A stretch of 64,000 nucleotides of DNA, taken from Arthrobacter rhizosphaerae. Its GTDB lineage: Bacteria; Actinomycetota; Actinomycetes; Actinomycetales; Micrococcaceae. Shown here in pieces: positions 49,929-60,500 of this stretch. Location of the stretch: assembly GCF_023062595.1 (NCBI RefSeq), contig NZ_JALLAN010000006.1:219247-283246 (forward strand), read 5' to 3'. Each line of letters starts with the position of its first letter. The stretch's first letter is position 1. The notes under the pieces were generated by a model. The model saw nothing but the letters and a program-made list of their open reading frames with translations. It made no database searches and had not been told where the DNA came from. Made by a program: the position numbers and the translations under genes.

Positions 49929-50244
49929 CGTAGAGTGAACTTTCTTTTTGAGCGCGCCAATTCTCGGATGGAGGCCTGGCGGCTGTTTGTAGGGCCCGAA
50001 TTCACGTTGATCGTGGTCAGGGCTGCCACCAAAAGAACACAGCGGCAATGGGAGATGCTACGGACGGGTAATTGTCGAATTGTTCGAATCGACAGTTCTT
50101 GGGCGTAAATGTCCCTTTTTTGATCGAATCTTGATCTGATGATGCGCTTGGCGTCACATGGGGAAGTTGTGGTCGCAACATGACTCAGGACGTTTCCGTC
50201 CTCCGAGATACCGTTCGACTACGAAGTGGGGCGTGGAAAACGGT

Positions 50245-50559
50245 TTACACGCTGGGCACTAACGCGATCTCGTCTCCTTGCGTGACTGAGATGCGACCCA
50301 TGCCATGGTCGAGAAAGATCCACACGGTACTACCGTCCCGGGTGCGCACATCGACGGTTCCACTTTTACTGTGGTTCCCGTGGATGAGTTCCACCCGGTC
50401 GCCGCTGTTCAGCGTCCTCCACAGACGAGCCTCCCCTGTTTGAAGCGGTGGCTTGTCATACTCCGCAAGCCCTTTGCCCTTGGGGCCGACCTTGCGTGTG
50501 GAACGGGGTTTTTGAGCAGAACTACTGCCAATCCCAGGTGGCAGGGAAAGGAAAGACAT
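50245..50559 (-). CDS. Small uncharacterised protein
   Basis: 104 residues from ATG 50559 (MSFLSLPPG); gaaagga lies a few bases upstream, and the frame continues to 50637 without a better start. The N-terminal part is basic and disordered (QKPRSTRKVGPKGKG). The C-terminal ~65 residues look like a small beta-barrel: RTLNSGDRVELIHGNHSKSGTVDVRTRDGSTVWIFLDHGMGRISVTQGDEIAL. I do not recognise a family. No signal peptide. It lies upstream of the choice-of-anchor gene on the same strand with a 316-bp gap (49929-50244) that holds a TTCGAA-containing inverted repeat (50074-50093) but no other gene. Confidence 0.6.
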   Translation of the reverse strand: MSFLSLPPGIGSSSAQKPRSTRKVGPKGKGLAEYDKPPLQTGEARLWRTLNSGDRVELIHGNHSKSGTVDVRTRDGSTVWIFLDHGMGRISVTQGDEIALVPSV

Positions 50560-51229
50560 GACACATTCTCCAAAATCGATGATGAGCGCTGTTTTCGACG
50601 CTGAACCGAATGGCTGGTAGTCCGGCCGTAGGTTCATTCGCCTACGGCGATTGACCGTTCCAAGGGAGTTTTATGACGGGGCCAGTAACTCCTCTTCGTC
50701 GCCTCGTGCGCGCTGCCAATGGCTGGCGGCCTTTAACACCGAGACAACGGCAGATGAGACTTCCCGCAGTCCTTGATCAGACCAACACCGGGGTCCGATT
50801 GTGACGATGTGGTCCCGACTGTCCGCCTTGTGTCACGACACCCTGAGTTCCGCGCTGTCCGCCATCAGGCTCCCCCAGTGAGGCGTCCCCCGATCGAAAC
50901 GTCAGTCCGCGGTATCGGCGTCGCGACGGGTAAGAAAAGCCGATCCCGCTCGCGGTGACTTGAACGCGTGGTGTGGGACGGGCGGTCCAGTTATTCAGGA
51001 TCACTGTTCCACCCGTCCCGATGGGTGGCAAGGAGTCTCACGTCTTGGCACCCTAAGCGGGACTCTCAAGCTTCATCCGGGGGACTTGCGTGAGAGATCC
51101 GGGCATCAACCGCCCGCTCATCTGGTTAACGCAGAAGTAAGCAATTCCTGACGCGGTTTCTTCCACCGGAGTCCGAGAAGGCAAAGATGGGCTGCGTCAC
51201 GAATCCCTCCGGTAGGAGTCAACAAGGGC
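50560..51229. other. 670-bp stretch without a recognisable gene
   Basis: Short open frames on both strands have ordinary background composition and no family resemblance. It contains a GTCTCA at 51035-51040 and TCTCAA at 51064-51069, similar to the repeated element upstream of the two large surface-protein genes. It may be decayed sequence or a long divergent regulatory region. Confidence 0.5.
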
Positions 51230-51559
51230 ATGAAGCCATCCACTTCCCGCAAGGATGAGACTCCGGCCGGGAGCAAAAGAGCCTCCGCAGAAACAAGGGA
51301 CCAAACGGAAGTAGACCCCATAGGGACACTTTCCATCCTTGCGGGCATCTGCGGGATCGCCGTTTTCTGGCTGCCGTGGTTGAACCTCTTGTTTCCGCTG
51401 ATCTCGATAACCCTTGGAGCGGTGTCTCTGCGTGGGGCAGGGAAGGACGCAGTTGGAAATCTCTCGGCCGTCGGTGGCGTCGTCCTGGGCAGCGTGCTGC
51501 TCCTTCTAGGCCTCTTCGTTATTGATGTGGCAGGAAGCCTGTCAGAAGTTCTGAGATAG
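51230..51559 (+). CDS. Small membrane protein, DUF4190-like
   Basis: 109 residues. A charged N-terminal ~35 residues (KDETPAGSKRASAETRDQTEVD) is followed by two or three hydrophobic segments: IGTLSILAGICGIAVFWLPWLNLLFPLISITLGAVSLRG and VGGVVLGSVLLLLGLFVID. The layout resembles DUF4190-type proteins of actinobacteria, function unknown. An aggag lies about 12 bases before the ATG. The 384-bp gap after it (51560-51943) is the leader of the DUF11 gene. Confidence 0.7.
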   Translation: MKPSTSRKDETPAGSKRASAETRDQTEVDPIGTLSILAGICGIAVFWLPWLNLLFPLISITLGAVSLRGAGKDAVGNLSAVGGVVLGSVLLLLGLFVIDVAGSLSEVLR

Positions 51560-51806
51560 ACCCGCCCGCCCTCGGGGGCTGATCCGAGCTGGCCAACTTC
51601 GTGTTCAAGACCGGCAGCAAACCTGCCTCCACAGGCGCGACGGTCATTCCCTCACCGTTTGATGCACCTGCATCTGAGGTGTTATTGCGAATGAAGCGAA
51701 ACCCCTAGGCCTACTCAATACTTCTTGGCCCACCCTAAGCACACTCAAAGTGGTCGCCATCACGAAAAGCTTTCCCCGCGGTTATCCCACTGTGAAGGTG
51801 ACACAG

Positions 51807-51840
51807 GAGACTCCTCTTGCGTCTCAACATACGGTTTCAA
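51807..51840 (+). promoter_or_regulatory. GAGAC/GTCTCAA element upstream of the DUF11 surface protein
   Basis: gagac (51807-51811) and gtctc (51821-51825) form an inverted repeat; the stretch 51818-51840, tgcgtctcaa then catacggtttcaa, closely matches 57395-57416 upstream of the pilus operon. It lies about 105 bp before the ATG at 51944. Probably a shared promoter or operator. Confidence 0.5.
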
Positions 51841-51943
51841 GGATTGCTCGGATCGTCTCTGTGACGGCGTTCCGATCCCCAGGCTGGCTATCCAGCCGAG
51901 GACTGGCATTCCCTGTGATCGGCAAAAACAGGGGAAAGAAAAA

Positions 51944-54900
51944 ATGGGAATTCAACCGGGGCGTAAGCGCCACTTGACCGTACCGCAGGGAGGCACGCTG
52001 CTGGCTCAGTTCGGAGCGGGCCGCGCAATAGCAGGATCATTGGTCCTCACACTTCTGCTCGGACTGTTGTTCATAACCAACACAGTGCCGGCTTTCGCCG
52101 CCGCCACCTACCAAATAACGGCCGCGTGGGCGGATAACACTCCTGCCACCGTCGCCCCAGGCGCAGTGGTCACCGCTGAGTGGCGAGTGAACGTCAACGA
52201 CGACGCAGCCGCCCCAGCCAACACTCCGGTGGATAACGTGACCGTCACGCTGACGGCAACGAACGGCAAGTTCGCTGGCCTCCCCGACGTCTGCCTCACC
52301 ACGGGTGTTACCCCGGCGTCGTCCATCAGTGCCGATGGCAAGACAATGGTCTGCAACCTCGGCACCCAGAACATGGGCACCGCCGTCGCCATCCAGACCC
52401 CGATCACTTCCGACGGGAACACCGGTGACAACCTCAGCGTCTCCGGAACGATCGGCGGTGCCACGGCAACCCTGCCGGCCGTGCCGATCGTGGGCAAATT
52501 CGGCATGGACATGAAGTGGTCTGACTCCGGAAACTGGCAACTGGACGACGGCAGTGCCATCCATTTGGACTATGAGTGGACGCTGAACCTGCTTAAGGGC
52601 AGCCCGGCCGGGCCAAACTCGGTCTCCTACACAGTCACGATGGACCACAGCCTCGGCGGCGCGGTGATCTCTGAGGGTTGCGGGCAATTCACCGGTGACA
52701 CCAAAGCAGGTCACCCCTGGTCCGGAGCCGGCCACCCTGCCGACCAGACAGCCCCCTTCGTGGGCAGCTGCACATTCACGGCAACGGCGACGCCGAACGT
52801 CTTCACCATGACCTTGACCGGTATCAACTACAGCCAGGCCCAGGTCCCGACCAAGGACGCGGCGGGCAATAACCTTCCGACAGACCGTGTCGCTGTCGCC
52901 AGCGGCCGCATCCAGGTCCGGATCGCAAAGCCTGCCCAGGGAGTGACAGTGGGCCTGAGTTCCTCGGCTCCCACCTACACCTCGGCGGCCGGGGGACTCA
53001 CCTCGACTGACGATTCGGCGAACAACACAACCCGAAAAGTATGGACGACAGCGGGTGGCTGGGGTTCTGCCTGGGTTCCTCCCTATTCAGGATCCGCTGC
53101 AGCGTCATACTCGGATACGTTCCGTGCCCCCACCGGGACGGAAATCTGGGACCGCCAGGCCACCGCACTGCACTCGGGTCAGCCGGCATCGACCGTGATC
53201 CAGCTCTGCACCGCCCTGGATACGGCGGACGTGACACTCTCCTCCACACCTCTCCAGACGTACCTACTCGAGCAGCCCAATACCCTAAATGAGGAGCAGA
53301 ACCGGGACCTTGCCAATAACCCGTTCGCGGTCTCACCGGACGGCCCCGTAAACGGGCTCACGTTCTATTACTACGTAGGCAGCGATCCCCGCGTCACGGC
53401 TGGCTCCGCAGGCTATAACCCTGCAGCGTTCACCACGGACTGCAGCACGGACGCGGCCAATTGGACCACCACCCGCCCTGCCGATCTGAGCACCGTCAAG
53501 GCCATCCGGACCCAATACGCTGCCGGTTCCGTGCCATCAAATTACGCCTTCTTTGTCCACACTCCGCTAATCATCAATGCCGACACCGCACCCGGCACGG
53601 ACATCTGGCAGACCAGCAGCTACAAGGTCGGCGCCGGAGCGTGGACTGCCCCGCCCAACGTCCTCACCAATACACCTGGTTCCCAGTACCCCGCCACCAC
53701 TCACAGCCGCGACGTCATGCGAGTCGCGTCGGTAGCGCCCTACATGGAGAAGTCCGTGGACCGGGCATCAGTGAAGCCCGGCGAACCTGCCGTCTACACC
53801 ATCAACTACGCAGCCAACGGCGACGCCTCCGCGCCACCGACCGTTGACAGCTTCGTCGTGACCGACACTCTGCCCGTAGGGATGACTTACGTTGCCGGTT
53901 CCTCATCGCCCGCACCTGTGGTGACCACTAACGGTTCAGGTCGGCAGGTCCTGACCTGGACGTTCAATGGTGTAGCCATCAACGTCCTCCACCCCCTGAC
54001 CTACCAGGCAGTGGCAGGATCTAACGCTGTGCCAGGTCAAACGCTCACTAACAGTGTCACCGGCGCTTTTGGCGGGCTTGCCTCCTCCCCCGCCTTCGCC
54101 TCAGTGACTGTGTCCACGAATGGTTCGACGGCGATTGGCAAGACAGCTGATTCGACGTATATCCCGAACCTTGCCGGTGATGGTTCCGGTGCCGGTTCGT
54201 GGACGGTGACGTTGCGGTCCTATGATCCGGCGCCTCAGTCGTTTACGGACACGATCGATATCCTGCCCTACAATGGCGATGGTCGAGGCACTTCCTACAC
54301 AGGTTCTTATGCGCTGACCACCGTCACGCCGGCGGCCGGATCAACGGTCTACTACACCAACGTCACCCCAGGGTCGCTGACTGATGACCCCGCCGACGCC
54401 GCCAACGGCTCTGCAGGCAGCGTCACCGGAAACACCGTGGGGTGGACCACCACACGGCCCGCGAACCCAACAGCTGTCCGTGTGATCGGCCCCGCCCTTG
54501 CACCAGGTGCGACCCAGTCGTTCCAGATCGGCATCCAGACCACCGGTGCCACGGGCGGGGACGTGCTCGTGAACCGGGCGCAGGCCCGGGCAGAGCACAC
54601 CGAACTTGTGATGCGCACGTCGGCGCCGATCACCGTCGCGAACTTCTACACCGCTTCCCTGAAGAAGGAAGTCAGGGACGCCAACGGCGTCTGGCATGAC
54701 GCGAACGACGTCGTGGACTACCCGACCTTCCGCATAGGTGACTCCGTCACCTACCGGATCACCGCGACGAACATGGGCCAGGGAACGCTGACCAATGTTG
54801 TGGTCGCGGACGACCAGTACCCGGCCGAGGGTGGCTTCACCATCGCTTCCCTGGCACCGGGCGCTTCACAGTCCCATGAGTACACCGTTGCCCTGGGCGC

Positions 54901-56980
54901 CGAAGTGGCCTCGACGTTCGTCAATACGGCCTCCGCATCGGCCGACATCCCCGCCGATTCACAGGTCCCGCCGACTATCAACACCGACGCTGCCGGAATC
55001 GAGGTCACCAACTACACCACGGTGAAGACCTCCAACCCGGCGTCCGGTTCCACGGTGGTTTCGGGTCAGACGATCACCTACACCGTGACCGTCACCCAAA
55101 GGGGCTCCGCGCCGGCGAACGCGTCCTTCAGCGATGACCTCACCGCTGTACTGGATGACGCTGACTACAACAACGACGCCGTCGCCTCTGTGGGCGCCGT
55201 CAACGTTGTTGGTAGCGGATTGTCCTGGAACGGCATAGTCCCCGTGGGTGGAACGGCGACGATCACCTACTCGGTGACTGTCAAAGCGGCACCGGCTGGC
55301 GATTTCCAGCTTACGAATGTGGTCAGGTCCGAGGGCTGTGTCCCTGTGAACGGCCAGACCACCGACTGCACCACCACCCATCCCGTCTCCGCGGCACCTG
55401 CCCTGACCCTGGTCAAGAGCGCTGATAACTCAGCAGTCGGCGCCCCGACGAACGTCGGAGACCTCATCACCTACAACTTCACCTCCCAGAACACCGGGAA
55501 CGTGACCCTCACCGGTGTAGTGATCGAGGACCAGCTCGCCGGCCTGTCTGCCCTGACCTACACCTGGCCCGGAACCGCAGGAACCCTCCTGCCCGGCCAG
55601 ACCGTCACCGCAACAGCAACCTACGCAGTCACCCAGGCAGACATCAACGCCGGGCACGTGGCCAACACCGCGCTTGCCAAGGGCACCGACCCGAACGGCG
55701 GAACCACCACCACCCCGAACACATCCACCGACACACCCCTCTCCGCGGCACCTGCCCTGACCCTGGTCAAGAGCGCTGATAACTCAGCAGTCGGCGCCCC
55801 GACGAACGTCGGAGACCTCATCACCTACAACTTCACCTCCCAGAACACCGGGAACGTGACCCTCACCGGTGTAGTGATCGAGGACCAGCTCGCCGGCCTG
55901 TCTGCCCTGACCTACACCTGGCCCGGAACCGCAGGAACCCTCCTGCCCGGCCAGACCGTCACCGCAACAGCAACCTACGCAGTCACCCAGGCAGACATCA
56001 ACGCCGGGCACGTGGCCAACACCGCACTTGCCAAGGGCACCGACCCGAACGGCGGAACCACCACCACCCCGAACACATCCACCGACACGCCCCTCTCCGC
56101 GGCACCTGGTATCAGCTTGGAGAAGTCAGCGGACAAGACGGAACTGGTTGCGGGTGAGACGATCACGTACACGTTTGTATCAACGAACACCGGGAACGTG
56201 ACCCTCACCGGTGTGGAGATCTCGGACCCGCTGACGGGCTTGTCTGCCCTGACCTACACCTGGCCCGGAACCGCAGGAACCCTCCTGCCCGGCCAGACCG
56301 TCACCGCAACAGCAACCTACGCAGTCACCCAGGCAGATGTTGATGCCGCCACTGTGACCAACACGGCGACCACCACCGGCACTCCGCCAGCCGGGCCGGC
56401 AGTAACGGCAACGGACACCGTCCAGGTCCCGGCTAACCCGGAACCAGCTCAGTCCATTACCAAGACAGCTGACTACTCAGCTGTTGGAAACCCGGCCCTG
56501 GTAGGGGATGTGATCACGTACTCCTTCACGTCCCAGAACACCGGGAACGTGACGCTGACCAACGTCGCGATCGCCGATCAGCTCGCCGGCCTCTCGGCAC
56601 TGGTTTACACCTGGCCTGGAACCGCAGGGACCCTCCTGCCCGGCCAGACCGTGACCGCGACCGCAACGTATCCGATCACCCAGGCAGACATCGACGCCGG
56701 ACAGGTCATCAACAGCGCCCTGCCCATTGGTGAGGATGCAGGTGGCAATCGGCCCCGGCCGCCAGCCCCGGCGCTGGCTATCGTTGAACTCCCGCCCGTA
56801 CCGGTGGTGACAGTACCGGCAACAACACCGCCGGCAACAGTTCCGCCGGCTCCGCTGGCGGACACCGGGAGCCTCGCTAACACCGGAGCATGGCTCCTCG
56901 GGTTGCCGATCGGTCTGCTGCTCCTGCTTGGTGGAGGAATCTTCCTCCTCGCCGGTAAGAGAAGGCGCCACAGCCACTAG
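51944..56980 (+). CDS. Giant DUF11-type repeat surface protein with double LAxTG signal
   Basis: 1678 residues from ATG 51944, preceded by aggggaaag; upstream in-frame codons lack signal features. Signal peptide about 1-53. The first ~600 residues are beta-rich and not recognised, with cysteines in pairs. From about 600 on come DUF11/DUF7507-like immunoglobulin-fold repeats (YMEKSVDRASVKPGEPAVYTINYAANG and others), ending in four 118-residue repeats at about 1148-1590; the first two are identical in protein. The C-terminus has LADTG then LANTG (about 1638-1648), a membrane segment and a basic tail, so it is wall-anchored by a LAXTG-type sortase. It probably forms a long surface stalk or S-layer-like adhesin. 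A 12-bp terminator follows. Confidence 0.9.
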   Translation: MGIQPGRKRHLTVPQGGTLLAQFGAGRAIAGSLVLTLLLGLLFITNTVPAFAAATYQITAAWADNTPATVAPGAVVTAEWRVNVNDDAAAPANTPVDNVTVTLTATNGKFAGLPDVCLTTGVTPASSISADGKTMVCNLGTQNMGTAVAIQTPITSDGNTGDNLSVSGTIGGATATLPAVPIVGKFGMDMKWSDSGNWQLDDGSAIHLDYEWTLNLLKGSPAGPNSVSYTVTMDHSLGGAVISEGCGQFTGDTKAGHPWSGAGHPADQTAPFVGSCTFTATATPNVFTMTLTGINYSQAQVPTKDAAGNNLPTDRVAVASGRIQVRIAKPAQGVTVGLSSSAPTYTSAAGGLTSTDDSANNTTRKVWTTAGGWGSAWVPPYSGSAAASYSDTFRAPTGTEIWDRQATALHSGQPASTVIQLCTALDTADVTLSSTPLQTYLLEQPNTLNEEQNRDLANNPFAVSPDGPVNGLTFYYYVGSDPRVTAGSAGYNPAAFTTDCSTDAANWTTTRPADLSTVKAIRTQYAAGSVPSNYAFFVHTPLIINADTAPGTDIWQTSSYKVGAGAWTAPPNVLTNTPGSQYPATTHSRDVMRVASVAPYMEKSVDRASVKPGEPAVYTINYAANGDASAPPTVDSFVVTDTLPVGMTYVAGSSSPAPVVTTNGSGRQVLTWTFNGVAINVLHPLTYQAVAGSNAVPGQTLTNSVTGAFGGLASSPAFASVTVSTNGSTAIGKTADSTYIPNLAGDGSGAGSWTVTLRSYDPAPQSFTDTIDILPYNGDGRGTSYTGSYALTTVTPAAGSTVYYTNVTPGSLTDDPADAANGSAGSVTGNTVGWTTTRPANPTAVRVIGPALAPGATQSFQIGIQTTGATGGDVLVNRAQARAEHTELVMRTSAPITVANFYTASLKKEVRDANGVWHDANDVVDYPTFRIGDSVTYRITATNMGQGTLTNVVVADDQYPAEGGFTIASLAPGASQSHEYTVALGAEVASTFVNTASASADIPADSQVPPTINTDAAGIEVTNYTTVKTSNPASGSTVVSGQTITYTVTVTQRGSAPANASFSDDLTAVLDDADYNNDAVASVGAVNVVGSGLSWNGIVPVGGTATITYSVTVKAAPAGDFQLTNVVRSEGCVPVNGQTTDCTTTHPVSAAPALTLVKSADNSAVGAPTNVGDLITYNFTSQNTGNVTLTGVVIEDQLAGLSALTYTWPGTAGTLLPGQTVTATATYAVTQADINAGHVANTALAKGTDPNGGTTTTPNTSTDTPLSAAPALTLVKSADNSAVGAPTNVGDLITYNFTSQNTGNVTLTGVVIEDQLAGLSALTYTWPGTAGTLLPGQTVTATATYAVTQADINAGHVANTALAKGTDPNGGTTTTPNTSTDTPLSAAPGISLEKSADKTELVAGETITYTFVSTNTGNVTLTGVEISDPLTGLSALTYTWPGTAGTLLPGQTVTATATYAVTQADVDAATVTNTATTTGTPPAGPAVTATDTVQVPANPEPAQSITKTADYSAVGNPALVGDVITYSFTSQNTGNVTLTNVAIADQLAGLSALVYTWPGTAGTLLPGQTVTATATYPITQADIDAGQVINSALPIGEDAGGNRPRPPAPALAIVELPPVPVVTVPATTPPATVPPAPLADTGSLANTGAWLLGLPIGLLLLLGGGIFLLAGKRRRHSH
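55386..56093 (+). repeat. Two near-identical 354-bp tandem repeats in the DUF11 gene
   Basis: Copies 55386-55739 and 55740-56093 differ only at a gcg/gca and an aca/acg codon, both silent, so 118 residues are identical. A third, diverged copy follows from 56094 and a fourth from about 56445; in these the central GLSALTYTWPGTAGTLLPGQ segment remains conserved. This indicates recent duplication or gene conversion. Confidence 0.95.
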
Positions 56981-57020
56981 ATAAAAGATCCACAGCTAGC
57001 GAATAGCCAGAACAACAAAC

Positions 57021-57055
57021 AGCAGGTGACCCGCCATCCCGGTGGGTCACCTGCT
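57021..57055 (+). terminator. Terminator after the DUF11 gene
   Basis: Arms 57021-57032 and 57044-57055 (agcaggtgaccc and complement) pair perfectly over 12 bp with an 11-nt loop, followed by cattt. It separates the DUF11 gene from the pilus operon. Confidence 0.85.
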
Positions 57056-57278
57056 CATTTGGGAGATGATCCGGGCAAGTTTCCGTGAGGCAGGCCGCCA
57101 CAACAGTAAGAAAGACCAACACAATACGGCGATTTGGGGGAACGCGTTGACTGCCACCCCCGATAAGGAAAGAACGACGGGTTCGGAACTGACCATTGAT
57201 CAGGCTCCGTTGCAATTTGTGTAGGACAGGCGGTTCCGAGAGATGACCACTGTTCCACGCGCCCTAAGGCTGCAAGGT

Positions 57279-57416
57279 GTCTCATGTCCTGCGGGAAAGT
57301 GCAGGACCGCCGAAAAGGCCCTCTGTTGGCGTGCCGTCACGAAATCCGGTCCTAAAGGTTATTGGAGCATGAGACGGCGCGGGAAAACTCTCCGTGCGTC
57401 TCAATAGCGGTCTCAA
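57279..57416 (+). promoter_or_regulatory. GTCTCA site cluster upstream of the pilus operon
   Basis: GTCTCA at 57279-57284, its inverse TGAGAC at 57370-57375, and GTCTCAA at 57398-57404 and 57410-57416, the last two 12 bp apart. It lies in the 450-bp gap 57056-57506, which has no gene but also a 7-bp inverted repeat at 57286-57307. The last part matches the element before the DUF11 gene. Confidence 0.5.
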
Positions 57417-57506
57417 TGCTTACAAAACCTGTCGGGGCAGGCTGCGTAGTCTGGCTCCTTTCGTCGGAGCCCTGAAGTCCGGCACCGGCGAAATGGGTGG
57501 ATTACA

Positions 57507-60500
57507 GTGATGACGAGCAAGCGAGGGCGCAGCGACGCTTACCTTTGTGGTGGAAATGTGCGGTCTTCAGCAGGGCGAGACACCGAGCACCGGGCGCAAT
57601 CACGGGGCCGACGCCTGCGAGTACCCAATCCAATGCGTCGCAGACGTACAGCAGCATCGCTGATTTTTACTCTCCTGTTAGGGCTTCTGGCAGTCGCCGT
57701 TCCGACCCTGACTGCGAGGCCCGTGGAGGCAGCCGCAGGTGACCCGTTCAATCCTTCAGTTGCCACTATTTACATGACGTCGAACCCTGCGGCAACTACC
57801 CAGTTGTACACAGTCACGACCAGCAGCACCGGAACACCAGTGGTCACCAACATCGGATCACCATCGCCTGTCAGCTATGAGTCTTTGGCCTACAACACGG
57901 GTGATAACTACCTCTATGGGATCGCGCGAAGCGCCGGAACGGCCAGCAACGGCGCCGTTGTGGCCGTGGGTTCATTGCTCCGGATTGGCCAGGACGGATA
58001 CACCAGACGGGTTGGCACGAATACCTTTTTAAATACCAATGTGGGAGCCTTTGGCGCGGACGGCCTCTACTACATCACCGATGGAAGCACCCTTATTGGG
58101 CAGGTCATCAACGTCACAACCGGCACGCTGGTCAGAACAATAGCGCTGAACCAGACTCTCGTTGCCGGCGGAGGCTCATTCGACTGGGCATTCAAGGACG
58201 GATACTTCTGGTCACTGGGTAAAACAGGCAGCGGGTCTATCGCTCGCATGAACCCGGTAACAGGGACAATCACGAGGTTCGCCTTGAGTGTAAATCCCTG
58301 TGCGCTAACGATAGGTCAGACCGACGCCTGGGTGTATGGGAATGGGAACCTGGGATTCGGCTGCACCCAAAACGGAAGAATCGTTCAGATCTCCGTCACC
58401 AATCCCGCAGCAGCAACTCCAACGTTCCAACTGATCGCAGTGACGTCAGGTGGGCCATCGAACTTCAGCGACGCGACAGCCTCGCCCGGGGCACAGACGG
58501 ACCTCGCCGTCGTGAAGACCGGGAGTCAAGGGTTCACCCCTGGCGGCACTTTGACCTACACGCTGACAGTGACTAACAACGGTCCGGGTGCCTCCTCTGG
58601 CTACGTCCTGAACGACACTGTTCCTGCACCATTGACGAGTGTCACTGCGAGTGGTTCAGGTGCCTGCACGGTCACTGGCAATACGGCCAGCTGTGTCGGC
58701 GGAACCTTAGCAGTGGGCGCGTCCCAAACGTTCACCATCACAGCACTTTCCCCGTCCTCAACTCTTGCCTGCGTGACGAACACCGCTACCCTCCTGCCAA
58801 ACGAGGCTGACTCCAGTGGGGCCAATAACTCCTCGTCAGTGACCGGTTGCCCGTCCACCTTGCCGCTTATCACCTGCTCTTCAAACCCGAATCTGTTCAA
58901 CACCGGTTACAACTCTGCCACCGGCGGTTTCCAGGCTAATCTGACCACGGACGCGAACTGGGATGTGGCCGGACCGTTCACTACAGCTTTAGATGCTGTT
59001 TATCTCGCTTTGCCCTACACGGGTACGTCGATGCCTCCTGCGGGAGCTACGTGGGCGGACGCGAATGTCGGCAACATTGTTCCTCAAGCCGGGGGATGGA
59101 CACCCAGCCCGTACAACAACGCCCAGTGGATCTCCCAGCAATCGACCGCGAGCCCCGATCAGGGCTTATTCTCGGGTGACTGGTACTACCGCTACAACTT
59201 CAACCTGGATGCTTCGGTTGTTCCATCGACATTTGCCTTATCAATGGACTTTTACGCCGACAACAGCGTTTCCCAGGTCTTCGTAAATGGTGTGGCACAA
59301 AGTCCTCCCGGAATCCCCAGCAGCGGGACCAACAACCCGTACTTCTACCCAGGGTTCGCCGCTTCAACCGGGGCCACGACGACGTTGACGAACAACTGGC
59401 AGGCCGGTCTGAATACGATCATTATTCAGATCAAGAGCGGGCGACCAATGGAGGGCTTCCTAGCCCAGATGCGGCCCAGCAGGCTGTGCGCCTCCGTGCA
59501 GGTGACCAAGACGGTTGTCGGCAGATTCCAACCTGCTGACCAGTTCACCGTCAGCGTTGCCAACACCACACCGATGGTTCTGACCTCCGCCACGACAACC
59601 GGTGCCGCCACCTCCTCGACCAGCAGCCTTGCCTATATCCGCACGGGCACAACGTACACGCTCACTGACACCTTGGCTGCCGGCGCGGACATTAACAACT
59701 ACACCAAAACCGCGAGCTGCACCGGCACGACCACTGGCACCTCCCCGCCACTAACAGGGACAGGACCTCAATGGACCTTCACCCCTAGTGTTGTTGAGAA
59801 CTACACCTGCACCATCACGAATACCGCAAAGACCGCTACGTGGACATTGGCGAAGTCCGCCACTGTCGGGGGTGCAGTTCCGGCGGGTGGAATCGTGAGC
59901 GGTGGAGACATCATCACGTACAGCATTCTTGCGAGGAACACCGGCACCGCCAATCTACCCGGTGTCGTGTTGATCGATGACCTGACGGCCGTTCTGGACG
60001 ACGCGGCAATCGTGCCGGGATCCGCACAACTCGTGATCGACGGCGGCGCCCCGAGCACGGTGCCCGGCCCCAACACCTTCGCGCAACAGATCACGCTGAC
60101 CACCGCGGCGTTCACTCTCCCGGCAGGGAAAACCGCGACCCTGGTCTATCGCGTGACCGTCGACGCCGACGCGTGGTCCCGGACGCTGACCAATGCTGTC
60201 AGCGGTGCCAGCACGTACGCACCACCGGTTGACTGTTACATCGGTCAGTCTCCGCTCGGCTCTAACTGCATCACTACCCACACAACCCCTGCGAAGTTCC
60301 TGATCGAGAAGATCGGCGAGTCTTCAGGCTCGACCTGGGTGCCCATGTCTGGCTCGTCCTGGGCGATACATGACGACTCTAATGGCACTTCCGGGGCTGT
60401 GAACCCTTCCTATCAGGTCGTAGCGGTCCCAGCCGCGACAGGCCGGTTCGAGGTCGAGGGAATCCTGCCGGGTAAGTACTGGCTCGAAGAGACAGCAGCT

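Noticed and set aside
50078..50100. gttcgaatc resembling a tRNA T-loop
   Set aside because: No acceptor stem, D-loop or anticodon arm can be folded around it; it is part of an inverted repeat.
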